Positions 33,104 through 33,314 of a DNA stretch of 33,314 nucleotides are shown here, piece after piece. Position numbers and translations under genes: made by a program. The number at the start of each line of letters is the position of its first letter. Within the stretch, counting starts at the first letter, position 1. Source of the stretch: Stenotrophomonas africana (GTDB taxonomy: Bacteria > Pseudomonadota > Gammaproteobacteria > Xanthomonadales > Xanthomonadaceae); contig NZ_JABEME010000023.1 of assembly GCF_013004645.1 (NCBI RefSeq), positions 1 through 33,314 on the forward strand, in the 5' to 3' direction. A model generated the notes under the pieces. The model had not been told where the DNA came from, searched no databases, and saw nothing but the letters and a program-made list of their open reading frames with translations.

Positions 33104-33121
33104 AGCGGGTCGCTGCGCTCG
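33104..33121 (+). repeat. Cassette linker block shared with 3302-3319
   Basis: AGCGGGTCGCTGCGCTCG, one base different from 3302-3319 and in the same position relative to the neighbouring minus-oriented hairpin element. Confidence 0.7.
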
Positions 33122-33138
33122 TGGGCTCCGCGCGCATG

Positions 33139-33164
33139 AAAAAAGCGGCCGAAGGGCCGCTTTT
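33139..33164. terminator. Bidirectional terminator-like hairpin inside the second cassette
   Basis: AAAAGCGGCC (33141-33150), GAAG loop, GGCCGCTTTT (33155-33164), with A residues before and T residues after, so it could stop transcription from either side. It lies between hairpin copies 4 and 5. Confidence 0.75.
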
Positions 33165-33221
33165 GCTTTTGCTTGCTCCTGCTCTTCTTTCTTCTCTTGC
33201 GTGGGTGGACGCCACAGAGAT

Positions 33222-33314
33222 CTGTCAGAGGCCGGAGGGGTGGGGCCGGGCGGGGTATCCGCGCCATGGATGGCGCGGCTAAGCCTACACGGACGTACTT
33301 GCGGCGTCCCCGCC
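33222..33314 (+). repeat. Long hairpin element, copy 5 (cut by window end)
   Basis: Box CTGTCAGAGG (33222-33231), left arm 33230-33255, core 33256-33307 (52 bases), and the first seven bases of the right arm, CCCCGCC (33308-33314). The core differs from copy 3 at only three positions, while the arm (GGCCGGAGGGGTGGGGCCGG...) is clearly different. Confidence 0.87.

Larger units (their letters stand above)
32884..33314. other. Gene-free repeat block after the DUF1304 gene
   Basis: Holds a 22-base near-copy of the tsaB 3' end (32891-32912), a GTAGAGCTTCTC remnant, long hairpin copy 4 (minus), an A-rich linker, a block shared with 3302-3319, a bidirectional terminator-like hairpin, a T-rich linker mirroring the A-rich one, and long hairpin copy 5 (plus, cut by the window end). 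Reading frames here are palindrome by-products. Confidence 0.85.

Overview
The window is GC-rich gammaproteobacterial chromosome, most likely Stenotrophomonas (S. maltophilia complex) in the Xanthomonadaceae. Three things point there: many GTAG-headed short palindromes of the type called SMAG repeats in S. maltophilia, xanthomonad-like protein sequences, and the tonB-gshB / pilGHIJ-chpA order shared by pseudomonads and xanthomonads. It reads as core chromosome. No integrase, transposase, phage gene, CRISPR array, rRNA or tRNA was seen.

Layout. 1-310: a long hairpin repeat, then a short leader. 311-3082: helicase yoaA and tsaB. 3083-3590: gene-free block with SMAG repeats and two long hairpin repeats. 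3591-5422 (minus): gshB then tonB, divergent from 5663-17583 (plus), the chemosensory operon pilG-pilH-pilI-pilJ-chpA-chpB-chpC that controls type IV pili. 17686-19805 (minus): bioA then rsmE. 19883-22425 (plus): nudE, cysQ, mazG and a ynfA-type gene, coupled or tightly spaced. 22550-24323: a DUF962/Mpo1-like gene, then qmcA-nfeD. 24468-26069: gcvT and gcvH. 26123-26844: a 722-base regulatory region before a lysine/alanine-rich histone H1-like gene (26845-27363). 27483-29249: a LysR regulator divergent from an SDR enzyme. 29441-30841 (minus): an exported serine beta-lactamase-fold hydrolase. 31128-32456: a membrane transporter. 32533-32883: a DUF1304 membrane protein. 32884-33314: two more long hairpin repeats.

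Working together. PilJ (receptor), PilI and ChpC (CheW-type couplers), ChpA (giant kinase) and PilG/PilH (response regulators) form one signalling pathway. The adjacent TonB resembles the TonB that neighbours this locus in Pseudomonas. The adaptation branch looks lost: there is no pilK methyltransferase between pilJ and chpA, and the chpB product lacks the catalytic Ser and Asp of CheB. QmcA/NfeD are a membrane-quality pair. GcvT/GcvH are two glycine-cleavage proteins. NudE, CysQ and MazG are housekeeping hydrolases of nucleotide-type metabolites.

Most unusual structure: five copies (the last cut by the window end) of a 112-114-bp intergenic element. Each has a box resembling CTGTCAGAGG, a 25-26-bp arm, a core of exactly 52 bases, and the complementary arm. 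Arm sequences differ between copies, yet pairing is kept inside each copy, so structure is preserved while sequence changes. Two pairs are arranged as inverted cassettes.
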